DNA of 64,000 nt. Origin: an uncultured Saprospiraceae bacterium. Lineage in GTDB: Bacteria > Bacteroidota > Bacteroidia > Chitinophagales > Saprospiraceae. Where the stretch lies: NCBI GenBank assembly GCA_937951615.1, contig CALFBH010000041.1, forward strand, positions 248,001 through 312,000. The letters are read 5' to 3'. The notes beneath the pieces were generated by a model, which was not told the origin of the DNA, ran no database searches, and was given only the letters and a program-made list of their open reading frames with translations. Made by a program: the position numbers and the translations under genes. Below, one piece after another: positions 32,376-41,856 of the stretch (position 1 is the first letter of the stretch; each line of letters opens with the position of its first letter).

Positions 32376-33626
32376 TTATTTGAAGTCATCTTTTGCACGT
32401 CCGAGGAAGGTACGTACATTACGGAAGCCGACGTAAGACTTAGCTGTATCCTGATATTCCCAATGACGGGTACCCGTTTGGATATAGAAAGCGATATCTT
32501 TCCAAGAACCTCCACGGATAACTTTACGTTTCCAGGCTTTAGGATCATCGTCTTTAGCATCAAAACGAATGTCAGGATTTAAGTCGTGCTGGAAAGCATA
32601 ACCATTTTCGTAAAAAGCAGAAGACGTCCACTCAGATACGTTACCTGCCATATTATACAGTCCATAGTCATTCGGGAAGTAAGCATCTCCTCTAACCGTG
32701 TATAAACCACCGTCTTCAGGATAATTACCACGTCCAGGCTTAAAGTTTGCCAAGATACAACCTTTGGAGTTTCTCACATAATATCCACCCCATGGGTAAG
32801 GTGCCCAGTCGTGACCACCACGCGCTGCATATTCCCATTCATGCTCAATTGGTAGGCGGAAATCTTCTGAATTTGGAAGATCCTTAGCTGTTGTATAAGA
32901 ATTCCAATAATTGGTTCTCCAGTAGCTAAATGCGTTGGCACGCTTCCAATCTACCCCTACGACCGGATAATCATCAAATGCTGGATGCCAGAAATAATTA
33001 CGTGTATAAGGCTCGTTATAAGAGTAAGTAAAGTCACGTATCCAGACTAAAGTGTCAGGATAGATAGTTGTCTTATCTTTTTTAATAAATTTAGTTCTAT
33101 TGGACTGGTAGTAATCCTGTGCGGCAGCTTTCCAGTCGTACCATTGGTATTCGAAGATGAGTTTGCGGGTATCAATTTCACGCTTACCTGCAAAACGCTG
33201 GTCTTCGGCATAGTACATATCTTCCAGTTCTTCCTGGCTTTCTTTATAGCTCAACTCCTGTTCCCAGTCAATACGGGAAAGTCCACTTTCCAAATCAATG
33301 ATATGATCCAGCGTTGTGTGAGCGATAGAATCTCTTACCCAATATACAAATTGGCGATATTCGTTGTTGGTCACCTCAGTTTCGTCCATATAGAATCCCT
33401 GAATAGAGATTGCTTTAGGTCTTTGAACCATTGTGAAATTAACATCCTGGTCACTTGGACCAATTGTTAAAGTACCAGAAGGCACGTAAACCATACCGTA
33501 AGGATTAATGGCTTTCCACACAGGACGATTGAGGACACCGGTCAATTGGCCGTTGTCACCCGATTTACATGCTCCTATGGTGAGGACAATCAGTAGAGCA
33601 AAGAAGATCTTTGAAACGTTTTTCAT
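32376..33626 (-). CDS. gldK: T9SS ring lipoprotein GldK/PorK
   Basis: I chose ATG 33626 (MKNVSKIFFALLIVLTIGAC), which gives a lipoprotein signal with the lipid Cys at 20; the track of codons upstream is short and not needed. The roughly 416-residue product has an FGE/SUMF1-like fold: FYMDETEVTNNEYRQFVYWV (about 80-100), PVVGVDWKRANAFSYWRT, LPIEHEWEYAARGG, GNVSEWTSSAF and RGGSW. The catalytic cysteines of formylglycine-generating enzymes are not apparent, as expected for GldK. It anchors the GldK/GldN ring to the outer membrane. Confidence 0.95.
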   Translation of the reverse strand: MKNVSKIFFALLIVLTIGACKSGDNGQLTGVLNRPVWKAINPYGMVYVPSGTLTIGPSDQDVNFTMVQRPKAISIQGFYMDETEVTNNEYRQFVYWVRDSIAHTTLDHIIDLESGLSRIDWEQELSYKESQEELEDMYYAEDQRFAGKREIDTRKLIFEYQWYDWKAAAQDYYQSNRTKFIKKDKTTIYPDTLVWIRDFTYSYNEPYTRNYFWHPAFDDYPVVGVDWKRANAFSYWRTNYWNSYTTAKDLPNSEDFRLPIEHEWEYAARGGHDWAPYPWGGYYVRNSKGCILANFKPGRGNYPEDGGLYTVRGDAYFPNDYGLYNMAGNVSEWTSSAFYENGYAFQHDLNPDIRFDAKDDDPKAWKRKVIRGGSWKDIAFYIQTGTRHWEYQDTAKSYVGFRNVRTFLGRAKDDFK

Positions 33627-33833
33627 AATATTCGCACCCAAATTTTCGACAGATAAATAAATTTAGTGTATAACTCGCAAAAAGAGACGTAAATATAGGT
33701 TGTTTGCTTAGACATTAAAAAATTATTGCTTAATTTTTATGCCATAAAAAACTGACAGTCTCCAATCGACAGTATAAAAGACACCAGTTCTTAGAAATTC
33801 CCCCTATTTTCAATCTCAAAATGTAAAATTCAA

Positions 33834-34820
33834 TTAATAAAATCTGGGATTGAATATCACCTTAGCGGGAATTACTCCCCCTAGAGTTTTGCCTAAGTTG
33901 TAGTTCAGCATGATTTCATGCGAACCACTATTGTGGCTACTAAGCCCCGAAAGTGACAGGTCGTAGGCATAAGCCAACCTGACATTCGGTGTAATATTCA
34001 TCCCTGCAATAAATACCAGCGCATCGACTGTTTCGCTGCTGTATCCTCTAAACGACAGTCCTCCGAAAATATTGTCATTTATTTCTGACAATACTGAAAA
34101 ATCTGCCTGCGTTTGGATTAAGTCAGACTTTAGTAATGCAGACGGTTTCAACGTCAATGCGTCACTTATCTTAACATTATAAGCAGCAAATACATGGTAG
34201 TTTCGCTTTAATTGTACGCTTGTCGCAATATTAGAACCATAGTCTAAGCTGGACTCTATTAAATCATTGGCTGATAAACCCACTTCCAGTGACTTATTTT
34301 TCAGATAAATTCCAAAACCAGCAGTCGGTGCAATGGCACTTTCCAATCCTATTGGAATAAAATCGTCGTTATGTTGAATAGTTCCTCCTTCATAATTGCC
34401 TTCTGGTGCACGCAATTTTGCTCCATCTATGGCTTTCTGCACCATACCGCCGCCTACTCCAATTGAAAGTCGCATATTATTAGATAAAGAGGCCATGTAA
34501 TTATAAGAAACTGTGACACTAGTATTTCGCTCCGCGCCCAATATGTCATTTTGTATGCTCAAGCCTGCTCCACCACTTAGATATTGCCAGGGCAAATGTA
34601 CATTTACATTCTGCGTGGTGGGACTGCCTGTGAGACCGACCCATTGTTTTCTGAACACACCTGTCGCACTAAGATAGTCATCCATCCCAGCATAAGCTAT
34701 ATTATAGTTATACTGGTTCAGCATATATAAGCTATACTGTGCCGGTTGTTGAGCAATTACTGTGTTTGTCAGGAATACATATCCAAACACACATAGCAGA
34801 TGGTATTTGTTTTTTGTCAT
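33834..34820 (-). CDS. PorP/SprF-family T9SS outer-membrane protein
   Basis: The 328-residue product has a signal peptide (LLCVFGYVFLTNTVIAQ) and starts the mature part with QPAQYSLYMLNQYNYNIAYAGM, the PorP/SprF hallmark QxxxYMxNxxxxNPAYAG. The rest is a 12-14-stranded beta barrel with alternating hydrophobic strands and a closing aromatic residue (IFNPRFY). Proteins of this family sit in the outer membrane and help secrete specific gliding adhesins, or attach PorE-type anchors. Its position upstream of gldK is the standard porP-KLMN order. Confidence 0.92.
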   Translation of the reverse strand: MTKNKYHLLCVFGYVFLTNTVIAQQPAQYSLYMLNQYNYNIAYAGMDDYLSATGVFRKQWVGLTGSPTTQNVNVHLPWQYLSGGAGLSIQNDILGAERNTSVTVSYNYMASLSNNMRLSIGVGGGMVQKAIDGAKLRAPEGNYEGGTIQHNDDFIPIGLESAIAPTAGFGIYLKNKSLEVGLSANDLIESSLDYGSNIATSVQLKRNYHVFAAYNVKISDALTLKPSALLKSDLIQTQADFSVLSEINDNIFGGLSFRGYSSETVDALVFIAGMNITPNVRLAYAYDLSLSGLSSHNSGSHEIMLNYNLGKTLGGVIPAKVIFNPRFY

Positions 34821-34836
34821 AATCGCTGCGCTAATT

Positions 34837-34979
34837 AGTCCATAGTCCGCAGTCGATGGTCGATGGCTGTTTTAAAAAAAAGAAGGATTTCACGCATTTT
34901 GCGAAGCAAAATATCTTTTTATACTTTATTTTCTATCGACCATTGACTATCGACTATTGACCTTTTTGTACAAAAGGTC
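34837..34979. repeat. Family A cruciform repeat, copy 5
   Basis: The left arm is AGTCCATAGTCCGCAGTCGA (34837 on), the core CATTTTGCGAAGCAAAAT at 34895-34912, and the right arm CTATCGACCATTGACT plus ATCGACTATTGACC. A GACCTTTT..AAAAGGTC dyad follows at 34959-34979. It lies just upstream of the porP start, so it interposes between the T9SS operon and its promoter region. Confidence 0.85.
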
Positions 34980-35017
34980 TTTATTCTAAAACGCTAAAAC
35001 TGTTAATACGTGTCAAT

Positions 35018-37072
35018 TTAACCATTTTTTAACATTTTTTCAACTTCCTCCAGGCTACTTACCGGGGCCTGACAGGCGTAGTTCTGACAAATATAAACCA
35101 ATGTTTCACCATCATCAGCATCTTTTCCAAATAATAGAGGAAAAGTATCGTCTGGTTTTTCTGTAGCCATAATGACTTTGTGCGAGACAAACTGTTTGTT
35201 GATCTCTGTTGCCAACTTTTTGGCATCCTTTCCTATAACGGCAATTTCTTTATAAGGATACACAGATGCCATAATACATTCCGCCCAGCGTGAAAAAGAT
35301 CCGGGATATAAAGCAATCGCATCACGCAAGCGGGTCAGCATTTTCGTGACAATATTATGGTATGCTTCTTTATCCAAAATCAGGGCTAATCGCTGCAAGT
35401 TTCTGACCATCGTCGAATTACCAGAAGGTGTCGCATTATCGTATAAATGTTTTTGCCTGACAATAACATCCGACTGATTTTCAGTGGTGAAGTAAAATAA
35501 TTGATGCGCTGAGTCAAAGAATTTTTCCAGCACATAAGCTATAAACTGATCTGCTTCTTTTATGTATTTAGGATCAAAAGTAATTTCATAAACATCCAAA
35601 AGGGCTTCTATCAAGAATGCATAATCATTGAGAAAGGCTTCGTATTTAGCTGTTCCGTTTTTATACGTGTGGTATAATTTTTTGCTATCGGGTTCTTGTC
35701 GGAATTTTTCCAACATAAAGGAAATATTCTGTACTGCAATCTCCCGATACCTTTCATTTTGAGTGGCTTCAAAAGCCTTTGCAAAAGCCGAACACATCAG
35801 CGCATTCCAGTCTAATAATACTTTGTCATCCAATCCTGGTTTAATACGTTTATCTCTGTATTGGAACAACTTATTCTTAGACGATGCAAGTAACTGTTTT
35901 AGTTGTACGGTATCAAGTTTATTTTGTTTCACAAAGTCTTCCAGCGATTCTGGCCGCCATAGGATGTTTTTATGTTCCCAATTTCCTGCCTCGGATACGC
36001 CATAAAATTTGCAGAAAATTTCAGTATCCTCGCCCAATAGCTCGTCAATTTCCGATTTATCCCAGACAAAAAACTTGCCTTCTACTCCTTCTGAGTCGGC
36101 ATCTTGCGCGGCATAAAAACCGCCTTCTGGTGTCGTCATTTCCCGTTGGACGTAAGTCAGCGTTTCTTCGATTGTGGTTTTGTATAATGCTTTTCCTGTT
36201 ATTTTATAAGCGTCTGATAATGCACTAATCAGCAGGGCATTATCGTACAACATTTTTTCAAAATGCGGAACCAACCATGCCCTGTCCGTTGCATAGCGCG
36301 CAAAGCCGCCGCCGAGCTGGTCGTAAATACCGCCTCGTATCATTTTTTCCAATGAAAATTCAGCATGTTCAAGGGCTTCCTTGTTGTGGGTATGTGTATA
36401 ATATTTGAATAAAAAACTCAGCGACATCGCGCCAGGAAATTTGGGTGCGCCGCCAAAACCACCTTCGAGTCGGTCAAATCTTTCCCGCAGTTTATAATAT
36501 AAATCCTGAAGGAAATTAAAATTATTATCTGATTCCAACTGCGCTCCAACTATTTTGTCCAGCAAAGCTGAGTCTGATTTTTGGATGTGTTCGGTGAGTT
36601 TGTTTGCCTGCTCTTCTACTGTGTCGCGTTTATTTTTGAAGGCATTGGCAATGGATTGCAAAACGTGTTCCCAGGAAGGCAGTCGGTGCCTAGAAACGGG
36701 CGGGAAGTAAGTGCCGCCATAGAAGGGACGGCGGTCGGGTGTGAGGAAGCAATTGAGTGGCCAGCCGCCTGCGCCTGTCAGCACCTGTATGGCTTCCATG
36801 TAGATGCCATCTATGTCGGGTCGCTCCTCTCTATCGACTTTGATGTTGATAAAGTGTTCATTCATAAAAGCCGCTACTTCTTCGTTTTCAAAAGACTCCC
36901 GCTCCATGACATGACACCAATGACAGGTCGAATAACCAATGCTGACCAGAATGGGTTTGTTTTCTTTTTCGGCTTTCGCCAATGCTGCTGCTCCCCAGGG
37001 ATGCCAGTTTACTGGATTGTGGGCGTGTTGGAGGAGGTAGGGGCTGGTTTCGTGGATGAGCTGGTTTGGCAT
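35018..37072 (-). CDS. YyaL/SSP411-type thioredoxin-domain protein (DUF255)
   Basis: The 684-residue product has an N-terminal thioredoxin-like DUF255 domain: [36 protein letters not shown] with the CHWC motif at about 48-51, [14 protein letters not shown] and [20 protein letters not shown]. It is followed by an (alpha/alpha)6 barrel-like region similar to N-acylglucosamine epimerases (about 200-600: [45 protein letters not shown]). There is no signal peptide, so it is cytosolic. The biochemical role is not established; the family spans bacteria to human SPATA20. It is the full expected length. Confidence 0.93.
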   Translation of the reverse strand: MPNQLIHETSPYLLQHAHNPVNWHPWGAAALAKAEKENKPILVSIGYSTCHWCHVMERESFENEEVAAFMNEHFINIKVDREERPDIDGIYMEAIQVLTGAGGWPLNCFLTPDRRPFYGGTYFPPVSRHRLPSWEHVLQSIANAFKNKRDTVEEQANKLTEHIQKSDSALLDKIVGAQLESDNNFNFLQDLYYKLRERFDRLEGGFGGAPKFPGAMSLSFLFKYYTHTHNKEALEHAEFSLEKMIRGGIYDQLGGGFARYATDRAWLVPHFEKMLYDNALLISALSDAYKITGKALYKTTIEETLTYVQREMTTPEGGFYAAQDADSEGVEGKFFVWDKSEIDELLGEDTEIFCKFYGVSEAGNWEHKNILWRPESLEDFVKQNKLDTVQLKQLLASSKNKLFQYRDKRIKPGLDDKVLLDWNALMCSAFAKAFEATQNERYREIAVQNISFMLEKFRQEPDSKKLYHTYKNGTAKYEAFLNDYAFLIEALLDVYEITFDPKYIKEADQFIAYVLEKFFDSAHQLFYFTTENQSDVIVRQKHLYDNATPSGNSTMVRNLQRLALILDKEAYHNIVTKMLTRLRDAIALYPGSFSRWAECIMASVYPYKEIAVIGKDAKKLATEINKQFVSHKVIMATEKPDDTFPLLFGKDADDGETLVYICQNYACQAPVSSLEEVEKMLKNG

Positions 37073-37075
37073 GGT

Positions 37076-37152
<77 letters not shown>

Positions 37153-37235
37153 GTAATTTAAAAATACTTTCCAACTTGTGGGTCAGTCTGAGTCGATGGC
37201 TAAGTAATTAAGTTTGGGACACGTATTAAACAAAA

Positions 37236-37278
37236 AATCTCGATAAACGTTTTCGCTTATCGAGATTCTTTGTTTTTT
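37236..37278 (-). terminator. Intrinsic terminator after hemD
   Basis: AATCTCGATAA (37236-37246) pairs with TTATCGAGATT (37257-37267). Read on the minus strand it lies 30-70 bp after the hemD stop and ends in TTTTTTG. Confidence 0.85.
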
Positions 37279-37307
37279 AAAATATCGTCTGAGGATTATG
37301 GATTAAA

Positions 37308-38126
37308 TTATTTTTTATTCGATTTTTGCAGGTACAGTTCAATTGCCATTGTCATGGATGGAGCTTCCGGAATAGGTGCCTTTATATTAATCGTCAATTT
37401 TTTATCTGTAACGGCTTTTGATGTTTTTTTACCAAACACTGCGATTCTGGTTTCTTTTTGTATGAAATCGGGGAAATTTTCATACAAAGAATGAATACCA
37501 AGCGGGCTAAAAAACACCAACATGTCGTAGGTAATATTTTCTAAATCCGACAAATCGCTGGCTACTGTTTTGTAGAGCATTGTTTCTCTGAAGTCAAATT
37601 CATTGTCTTTCAGAAATGCAACGACATCTTTACTGCCAAGATTGGAACAAGGCAGCAAGAATTTCTCTTTTTTGCGATGTTTTACCAACTGATCACGCAT
37701 GTCTTGAATGGTTCTTTTTCCAAAGAAGACTTTTCGTTTGCGATAGACAATAAATTTCTGCAAATACAGTGCAACTGCCTCAGAAAGACAGAAGTACTTC
37801 ATGTCCTGTGGCATTTTGACACGTGTCGCCTCACACATCCGGAAAAAGTGTTCGATTGAGTTTTTACTCGTAAAAATAACCGCTGAATAGTCGTTGAAAT
37901 TCACTCGTTGTCTTCTGAACTCCTTAGCTTCTACAGGCTCTACATGAATGAATTGCCTAAAGTCAACTTTTATTCCATACTTCTGTTCTATGGCATGATA
38001 CGGCGAGCGTTTGCTGTCTTCCGGAGGAGGTTGCGAGATGAGTATTGTATTTACTTTCTTGTAAGTTCCGTTATTTGATTGGCTCAACTCTATATTCTTT
38101 TCTGATATTAACTTGTTTATCCCCAA
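37308..38126 (-). CDS. hemD: Uroporphyrinogen-III synthase
   Basis: The 272-residue product has the Bacteroidota-type HemD pattern: VNTILISQPPPEDSKRSPY near 25, VDFRQFIHVEPVEAKEFRRQ near 55, VIFTSKNSIEHFFRMCE near 83, a middle segment YRKRKVFFGKRTIQDM, and FFSPLGIHSLYENFPDF near 207. HemD closes hydroxymethylbilane to uroporphyrinogen III in haem synthesis. Its start overlaps the end of the DUF4271 gene by 10 bp, so the pair is translationally coupled. Charged Lys-rich ends are normal for this group. Confidence 0.9.
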   Translation of the reverse strand: MGINKLISEKNIELSQSNNGTYKKVNTILISQPPPEDSKRSPYHAIEQKYGIKVDFRQFIHVEPVEAKEFRRQRVNFNDYSAVIFTSKNSIEHFFRMCEATRVKMPQDMKYFCLSEAVALYLQKFIVYRKRKVFFGKRTIQDMRDQLVKHRKKEKFLLPCSNLGSKDVVAFLKDNEFDFRETMLYKTVASDLSDLENITYDMLVFFSPLGIHSLYENFPDFIQKETRIAVFGKKTSKAVTDKKLTINIKAPIPEAPSMTMAIELYLQKSNKK

Positions 38127-39229
38127 AATTTTAAAAATTTAATGAGTATTAGCAAGGGGGCTACTTCGACGGCGCAAAGGTAAAGAAAAAAATGGAATTT
38201 ATGAAATGAAATAAATCCGCCACCAATTATCAGCCCTCTGAAGGCCCGATAAAGGTAGATAAGCAAGACCAGTCCCAAGCCTGCCAGCAGTGTCCATTGC
38301 CCCACAGGATGCGGTGCAAATACTGCAACAATAATAAAGGGCAATAAAACAATTCCAATGATGTGATTAAACACCGAAATCATGTAATTATATAGTTTCA
38401 ACTCTTTGCTGAAAGGCATAATCCAGCCAATTATTTGCAATAATAAATGTTTACCAAAGGTCACCCCTGCTACAAATCCCATACATACCAAGACGGAAAT
38501 AATATTGCTTTGGATGGCAGAATACTCAAAATAACGTCCGAGAAGATATAAAAATAGCCCTGCGCTTGCCACGTAGAGTACGTAAGTCAGCAGATACATG
38601 GTCGTCATATAAGCCTTTTGAGACCGATAAATCAGGTTCATCATATTGGGATTGGAAAAAGCCCGTAAAGTTTTTTGTAATTCCTGTTGATGCAGCGTAT
38701 TCAGTATAGCCATCAGTATGCTGAGGATGAGTATGATTCCGCCCATCCAGATGTGGGAGAGTTTTCCGGGTTGCGGGTTATTCGAGTTGCGAGTTGTGGG
38801 TTGTTGTGTTTCGGATTGTGGGTTGTGGGTTGTGGGTATTTCTTGTTCTTTTGGCTCATTATTTATTTCGAAGGGATTGGTGGGTTGCGGGTTGTGGGTT
38901 GCGGGTTGCGGGTTGTGGGTTGCGGGTTGCGGGTTGTGGGTTGCGGGTTGCGGGTTGTGGGTTGCGGGTTGCGGGTTTCGGGTTGCGGGTTTCGGGTTGT
39001 GGGTTTCGGGTTGCGGGTTTCGGGTTGCGGGTTGTGGGTTGTGGGTTGCGGGTTTCGGGTTGTGGGTTGCGGGTTGCGGGTTGCGGGTTGCGGGTTGTTT
39101 TTCTACTTCTTCGATTCTTTCTTTTAGCTCAAATGGGTTTTGTGCTGTTCCTTCCTGCGCATAGGTGTATGTGCAAGCCCAAAGCAAGAGTCCACAAAGC
39201 CATATAATTTTGGATGAAGCAGAAAACAT
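38117..39229 (-). CDS. DUF4271 membrane protein with NPQPATH heptapeptide repeats
   Basis: The 370-residue product has a signal peptide (WLCGLLLWACTYTYAQEG), then residues 46-117 made of about ten NPQPATH/NPKPATR heptapeptides, a short linker (TNPFEINNEPKEQE), a degenerate second patch (131-154), and the DUF4271 domain with about six membrane helices (157-370: IWMGGIILILSILMAIL, FLYLLGRYFEY, LLLQIIGWIMPFSKE, FHFFLYLCAVEVAPLLIL). The NPFE motif flanks the repeat on both sides (31-34 and 118-121). The DUF4271 domain is commonly paired with hemD, as here; its function is unknown. The repeat is encoded by 7-bp DNA units, see 38768-39094. Confidence 0.88.
   Translation of the reverse strand: MFSASSKIIWLCGLLLWACTYTYAQEGTAQNPFELKERIEEVEKQPATRNPQPATHNPKPATHNPQPATRNPQPETHNPKPATRNPQPATHNPQPATHNPQPATHNPQPATHNPQPTNPFEINNEPKEQEIPTTHNPQSETQQPTTRNSNNPQPGKLSHIWMGGIILILSILMAILNTLHQQELQKTLRAFSNPNMMNLIYRSQKAYMTTMYLLTYVLYVASAGLFLYLLGRYFEYSAIQSNIISVLVCMGFVAGVTFGKHLLLQIIGWIMPFSKELKLYNYMISVFNHIIGIVLLPFIIVAVFAPHPVGQWTLLAGLGLVLLIYLYRAFRGLIIGGGFISFHKFHFFLYLCAVEVAPLLILIKFLKFWG
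38768..39094. repeat. GGGTTGC/GGGTTGT heptamer array coding for NPQPATH
   Basis: The main array, 38879-39094, is about 31 tandem 7-bp units (GGGTTGC, GGGTTGT, GGGTTTC on the plus strand); a shorter patch lies at 38768-38839. Three units make 21 bp, that is one NPQPATH on the coding strand. Any frame through the array encodes the same heptapeptide, and the opposite strand is also open (GLRVAGC-type). Confidence 0.95.
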
Positions 39230-39329
39230 TAAATGCGTTAAATTTACTGTAAAAGTAAGTAAAGAATAGATGGAATAGAAGAAAGTTAGCCATGAATAGA
39301 TTTTATTCTAAAATTTAATCTATTGTTTT

Positions 39330-39390
39330 TCTCGCAAAGACGCGAAGCCGCAAAGTTTGCTTTTTTTAGCAAATTTGCGGCTTCGCAAGA
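39330..39390. repeat. CGCAAAGACGCGAAG-type inverted repeat hairpin
   Basis: CTCGCAAAGACGCGAAG leads into arms 39342-39361 and 39368-39386 (GCGAAGCCGCAAA pairing with TTTGCGGCTTCGC) around a T7 loop with TTTGCT..AGCAAA at the tip. It follows the UDP-xylose synthase stop. The same unit is arrayed at 55353-55510. Confidence 0.82.
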
Positions 39391-39412
39391 ATATTTCTCT
39401 ATTTCTAAGAAG

Positions 39413-40363
39413 CTATGCTTCCATAGGTTGTAAAACACTACGAAAGTATTCATAGGTCCTTCTCAGTCCTTCTCGACGGTCTACCTGTGCTTCCCAGCCT
39501 AGTATTTCTTTGGCTTTTGTAGTATCAGGACGACGCCTTTTCGGGTCGTCTTTAGGCAAAGGTTTATAAATAACTTCCAGATTTTTATCTTCCACAAGTC
39601 CGATAATTTCTTCTGCAAATTCGCCAATGGTGATTTCGTCAGGATTACCAATATTTACCGGAAGGTGATAATCACTCTTCAGTAAACGGTAAATGCCTTC
39701 TACGAGATCATCAACATAACAAAATGAACGTGTTTGCGAGCCATCGCCAAAAACAGTCAATGGTTCTCCATTGATTGCCTGCGACAAGAAGGCTGGTAAA
39801 GCCCGTCCATCATTGATCCTCATTCTTGGTCCGTAGGTATTGAATATGCGTACAATGCGTGTTTCCAATCCGTGAAAATTGTGATAAGCCATGGTGATGG
39901 CTTCTTGAAAACGCTTGGCTTCATCATATACTCCACGTGGGCCGATAGGATTTACATTCCCCCAGTATTCTTCCGTCTGTGGGTGTACTTCCGGGTCGCC
40001 ATACACCTCAGATGTAGAAGCGACGAGGATGCGGGCATTTTTGGCTTTCGCCAAACCCAGTAAATTGTGTGTACCTAAGGAACCGACTTTCATGGTCTGA
40101 ATCGGCATTTGCAGGTAGTCTATCGGACTGGCAGGTGATGCAAAATGCAGGATATAATCCAATTCACCTGGTACATGGACAAATTTTGAGACATCGTGGT
40201 GATAAAACTCAAACTGCTTTAGCGCGAACAAGTGTTGGATATTATCCATGTTGCCCGTAATCAGGTTGTCCATGCCAATGACATGACAACCTTCTTTAAT
40301 AAACCGGTCACACAGATGCGAACCCAAAAAACCAGCGGCGCCTGTTATCAATACTTTTTTCAT
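39413..40363 (-). CDS. UDP-glucuronate decarboxylase (UDP-xylose synthase)
   Basis: The 316-residue product is an extended short-chain dehydrogenase. It has the nucleotide motif [14 protein letters not shown] (8-21), [10 protein letters not shown] (74-83), the Ser-x-x-x-Tyr-x-x-x-Lys triad with STSEVYGDP and [12 protein letters not shown] (about 145-156), [10 protein letters not shown] and [12 protein letters not shown]. PxYP-type segments and length fit UXS, which turns UDP-glucuronate into UDP-xylose. Its start overlaps the ugd stop by 4 bp, so the two enzymes form a coupled UDP-glucose to UDP-glucuronate to UDP-xylose module for the exported polysaccharide. Confidence 0.9.
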   Translation of the reverse strand: MKKVLITGAAGFLGSHLCDRFIKEGCHVIGMDNLITGNMDNIQHLFALKQFEFYHHDVSKFVHVPGELDYILHFASPASPIDYLQMPIQTMKVGSLGTHNLLGLAKAKNARILVASTSEVYGDPEVHPQTEEYWGNVNPIGPRGVYDEAKRFQEAITMAYHNFHGLETRIVRIFNTYGPRMRINDGRALPAFLSQAINGEPLTVFGDGSQTRSFCYVDDLVEGIYRLLKSDYHLPVNIGNPDEITIGEFAEEIIGLVEDKNLEVIYKPLPKDDPKRRRPDTTKAKEILGWEAQVDRREGLRRTYEYFRSVLQPMEA

Positions 40364-41694
40364 ACCGTCACTCCTTTTTCTATTTCTACAGTTGTGCGTC
40401 CGATACTTTCGTAGTAAAACCCATGCTCACGCATTTGGTCTGCACTGTATAGATTACGTCCGTCAAAGACAACACGCTTGGTCAATAAGTTTTTCATTTT
40501 GTCAAAATCAGGCGTTCTAAACACACTCCATTCGGTGATAACTGCCAGTGCATCTACCCCTTCAAGTGCTTCGTATTGCGTTTCGACCATTTCTATTTTA
40601 TCACCGTATTCTTTGGCTACATTTTCCATAGCTTCCGGGTCAAATGCTTTGATTTTCGCGCCAGCTTCTGCTAGTTCTTCGATGATGTACAAAGCTGGTG
40701 CTTCGCGAATATCATCTGTATTTGGCTTAAATGCTAGTCCCCACATTCCAATAGTAACCCCAGTCAAATCTTCGCCATAATAGGCCTTGATTTTTTCAAC
40801 CAATACACTTTTTTGGATGCGATTGACGCGCATAACAGATTTCAAAATTTTGAAATCATAGTCATTTTGCTCGGCTGTTTTTGCCAATGCTTGTACATCT
40901 TTTGGGAAACAGCTACCACCATAACCCACACCTGGAAACAAGAAGCGTTTTCCAATACGAGTGTCGCTTCCCATGCCCTGACGCACCATATTTACATCTG
41001 CACCTACTTTTTCGCATAGGTTGGCAATTTCGTTCATAAAGGAAATACGTGTTGCCAGATAAGAATTGGCTGCATATTTAGTCAGTTCCGCAGAACGTTC
41101 ATCCATAAAGAAAATTGGATTCCCTTGTCTGACAAAAGGCTTATACAAACGGCTCATCACTTCACGTGCCTTCTCTGAAGTTGTACCGATAACTACACGG
41201 TCTGGCTTCATAAAATCATCTACAGCTACACCTTCCCGTAAAAACTCAGGATTGGATACGACATCAAATAAAGACTCGTCTGTACCTGATACCAAAGCCG
41301 CATGGACTTTCTCCGCTGTACCTACAGGTACTGTGCTTTTATCCACAATGACTTTATAGTCTTTAATCATGGAGCTCAATTGTTTGGCTACGCCCAAGAT
41401 GTATGACAAGTCAGCAGAACCGTCTTCACCTGGCGGTGTTGGCAAAGCCAGAAAAATAACTTCTGCATCCTGTATGGCTGCTTCGAGGTCTGTGGTAAAA
41501 CTTAATCTTTCCTGCTTTGTATTGCGATCGAATAATACATTGAGTCCCGGTTCATAGATAGGGACACCACCTGACTGCATTTTTTTGACTTTAGCTTCGT
41601 CAATATCTACACAGATGACTTTATTGCCTGTTTCGGCAAAACAAGTTCCGGTAACGAGGCCTACATAGCCTGTTCCTACGACAGTTACATTCAT
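40360..41694 (-). CDS. ugd: UDP-glucose 6-dehydrogenase
   Basis: The 444-residue product has an N-terminal Rossmann motif ([17 protein letters not shown]), the conserved [69 protein letters not shown] and the catalytic-cysteine loop [14 protein letters not shown] (about 254-267). The C-terminal domain includes [17 protein letters not shown]. It oxidises UDP-glucose to UDP-glucuronate with two NAD+. It is translationally coupled to the UDP-xylose synthase downstream. A 162-bp gap with no recognisable feature separates it from the glycosyltransferase gene upstream. Confidence 0.96.
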   Translation of the reverse strand: MNVTVVGTGYVGLVTGTCFAETGNKVICVDIDEAKVKKMQSGGVPIYEPGLNVLFDRNTKQERLSFTTDLEAAIQDAEVIFLALPTPPGEDGSADLSYILGVAKQLSSMIKDYKVIVDKSTVPVGTAEKVHAALVSGTDESLFDVVSNPEFLREGVAVDDFMKPDRVVIGTTSEKAREVMSRLYKPFVRQGNPIFFMDERSAELTKYAANSYLATRISFMNEIANLCEKVGADVNMVRQGMGSDTRIGKRFLFPGVGYGGSCFPKDVQALAKTAEQNDYDFKILKSVMRVNRIQKSVLVEKIKAYYGEDLTGVTIGMWGLAFKPNTDDIREAPALYIIEELAEAGAKIKAFDPEAMENVAKEYGDKIEMVETQYEALEGVDALAVITEWSVFRTPDFDKMKNLLTKRVVFDGRNLYSADQMREHGFYYESIGRTTVEIEKGVTV

Positions 41695-41856
41695 TAGTGA
41701 TTTAATTTTTATGTTGTTCGAGTCTAATGAAATGCATCATTCATCGTCGAAAAACAGTTTATATAATATTTTCATGTCAGCCTATAAATTACTAAAACAT
41801 TGAGACAAAGGAAAATGTATCCTTCATTTTTAATTTACTCCAAATTAGAACTCAAT

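Noticed and set aside
38687-39207. Three long plus-strand open frames opposite the DUF4271 gene (GCGLRVVGC-type products)
   Set aside because: A stop-free heptamer array is open in all frames on both strands; only the minus-strand frame has a signal peptide and the DUF4271 domain.
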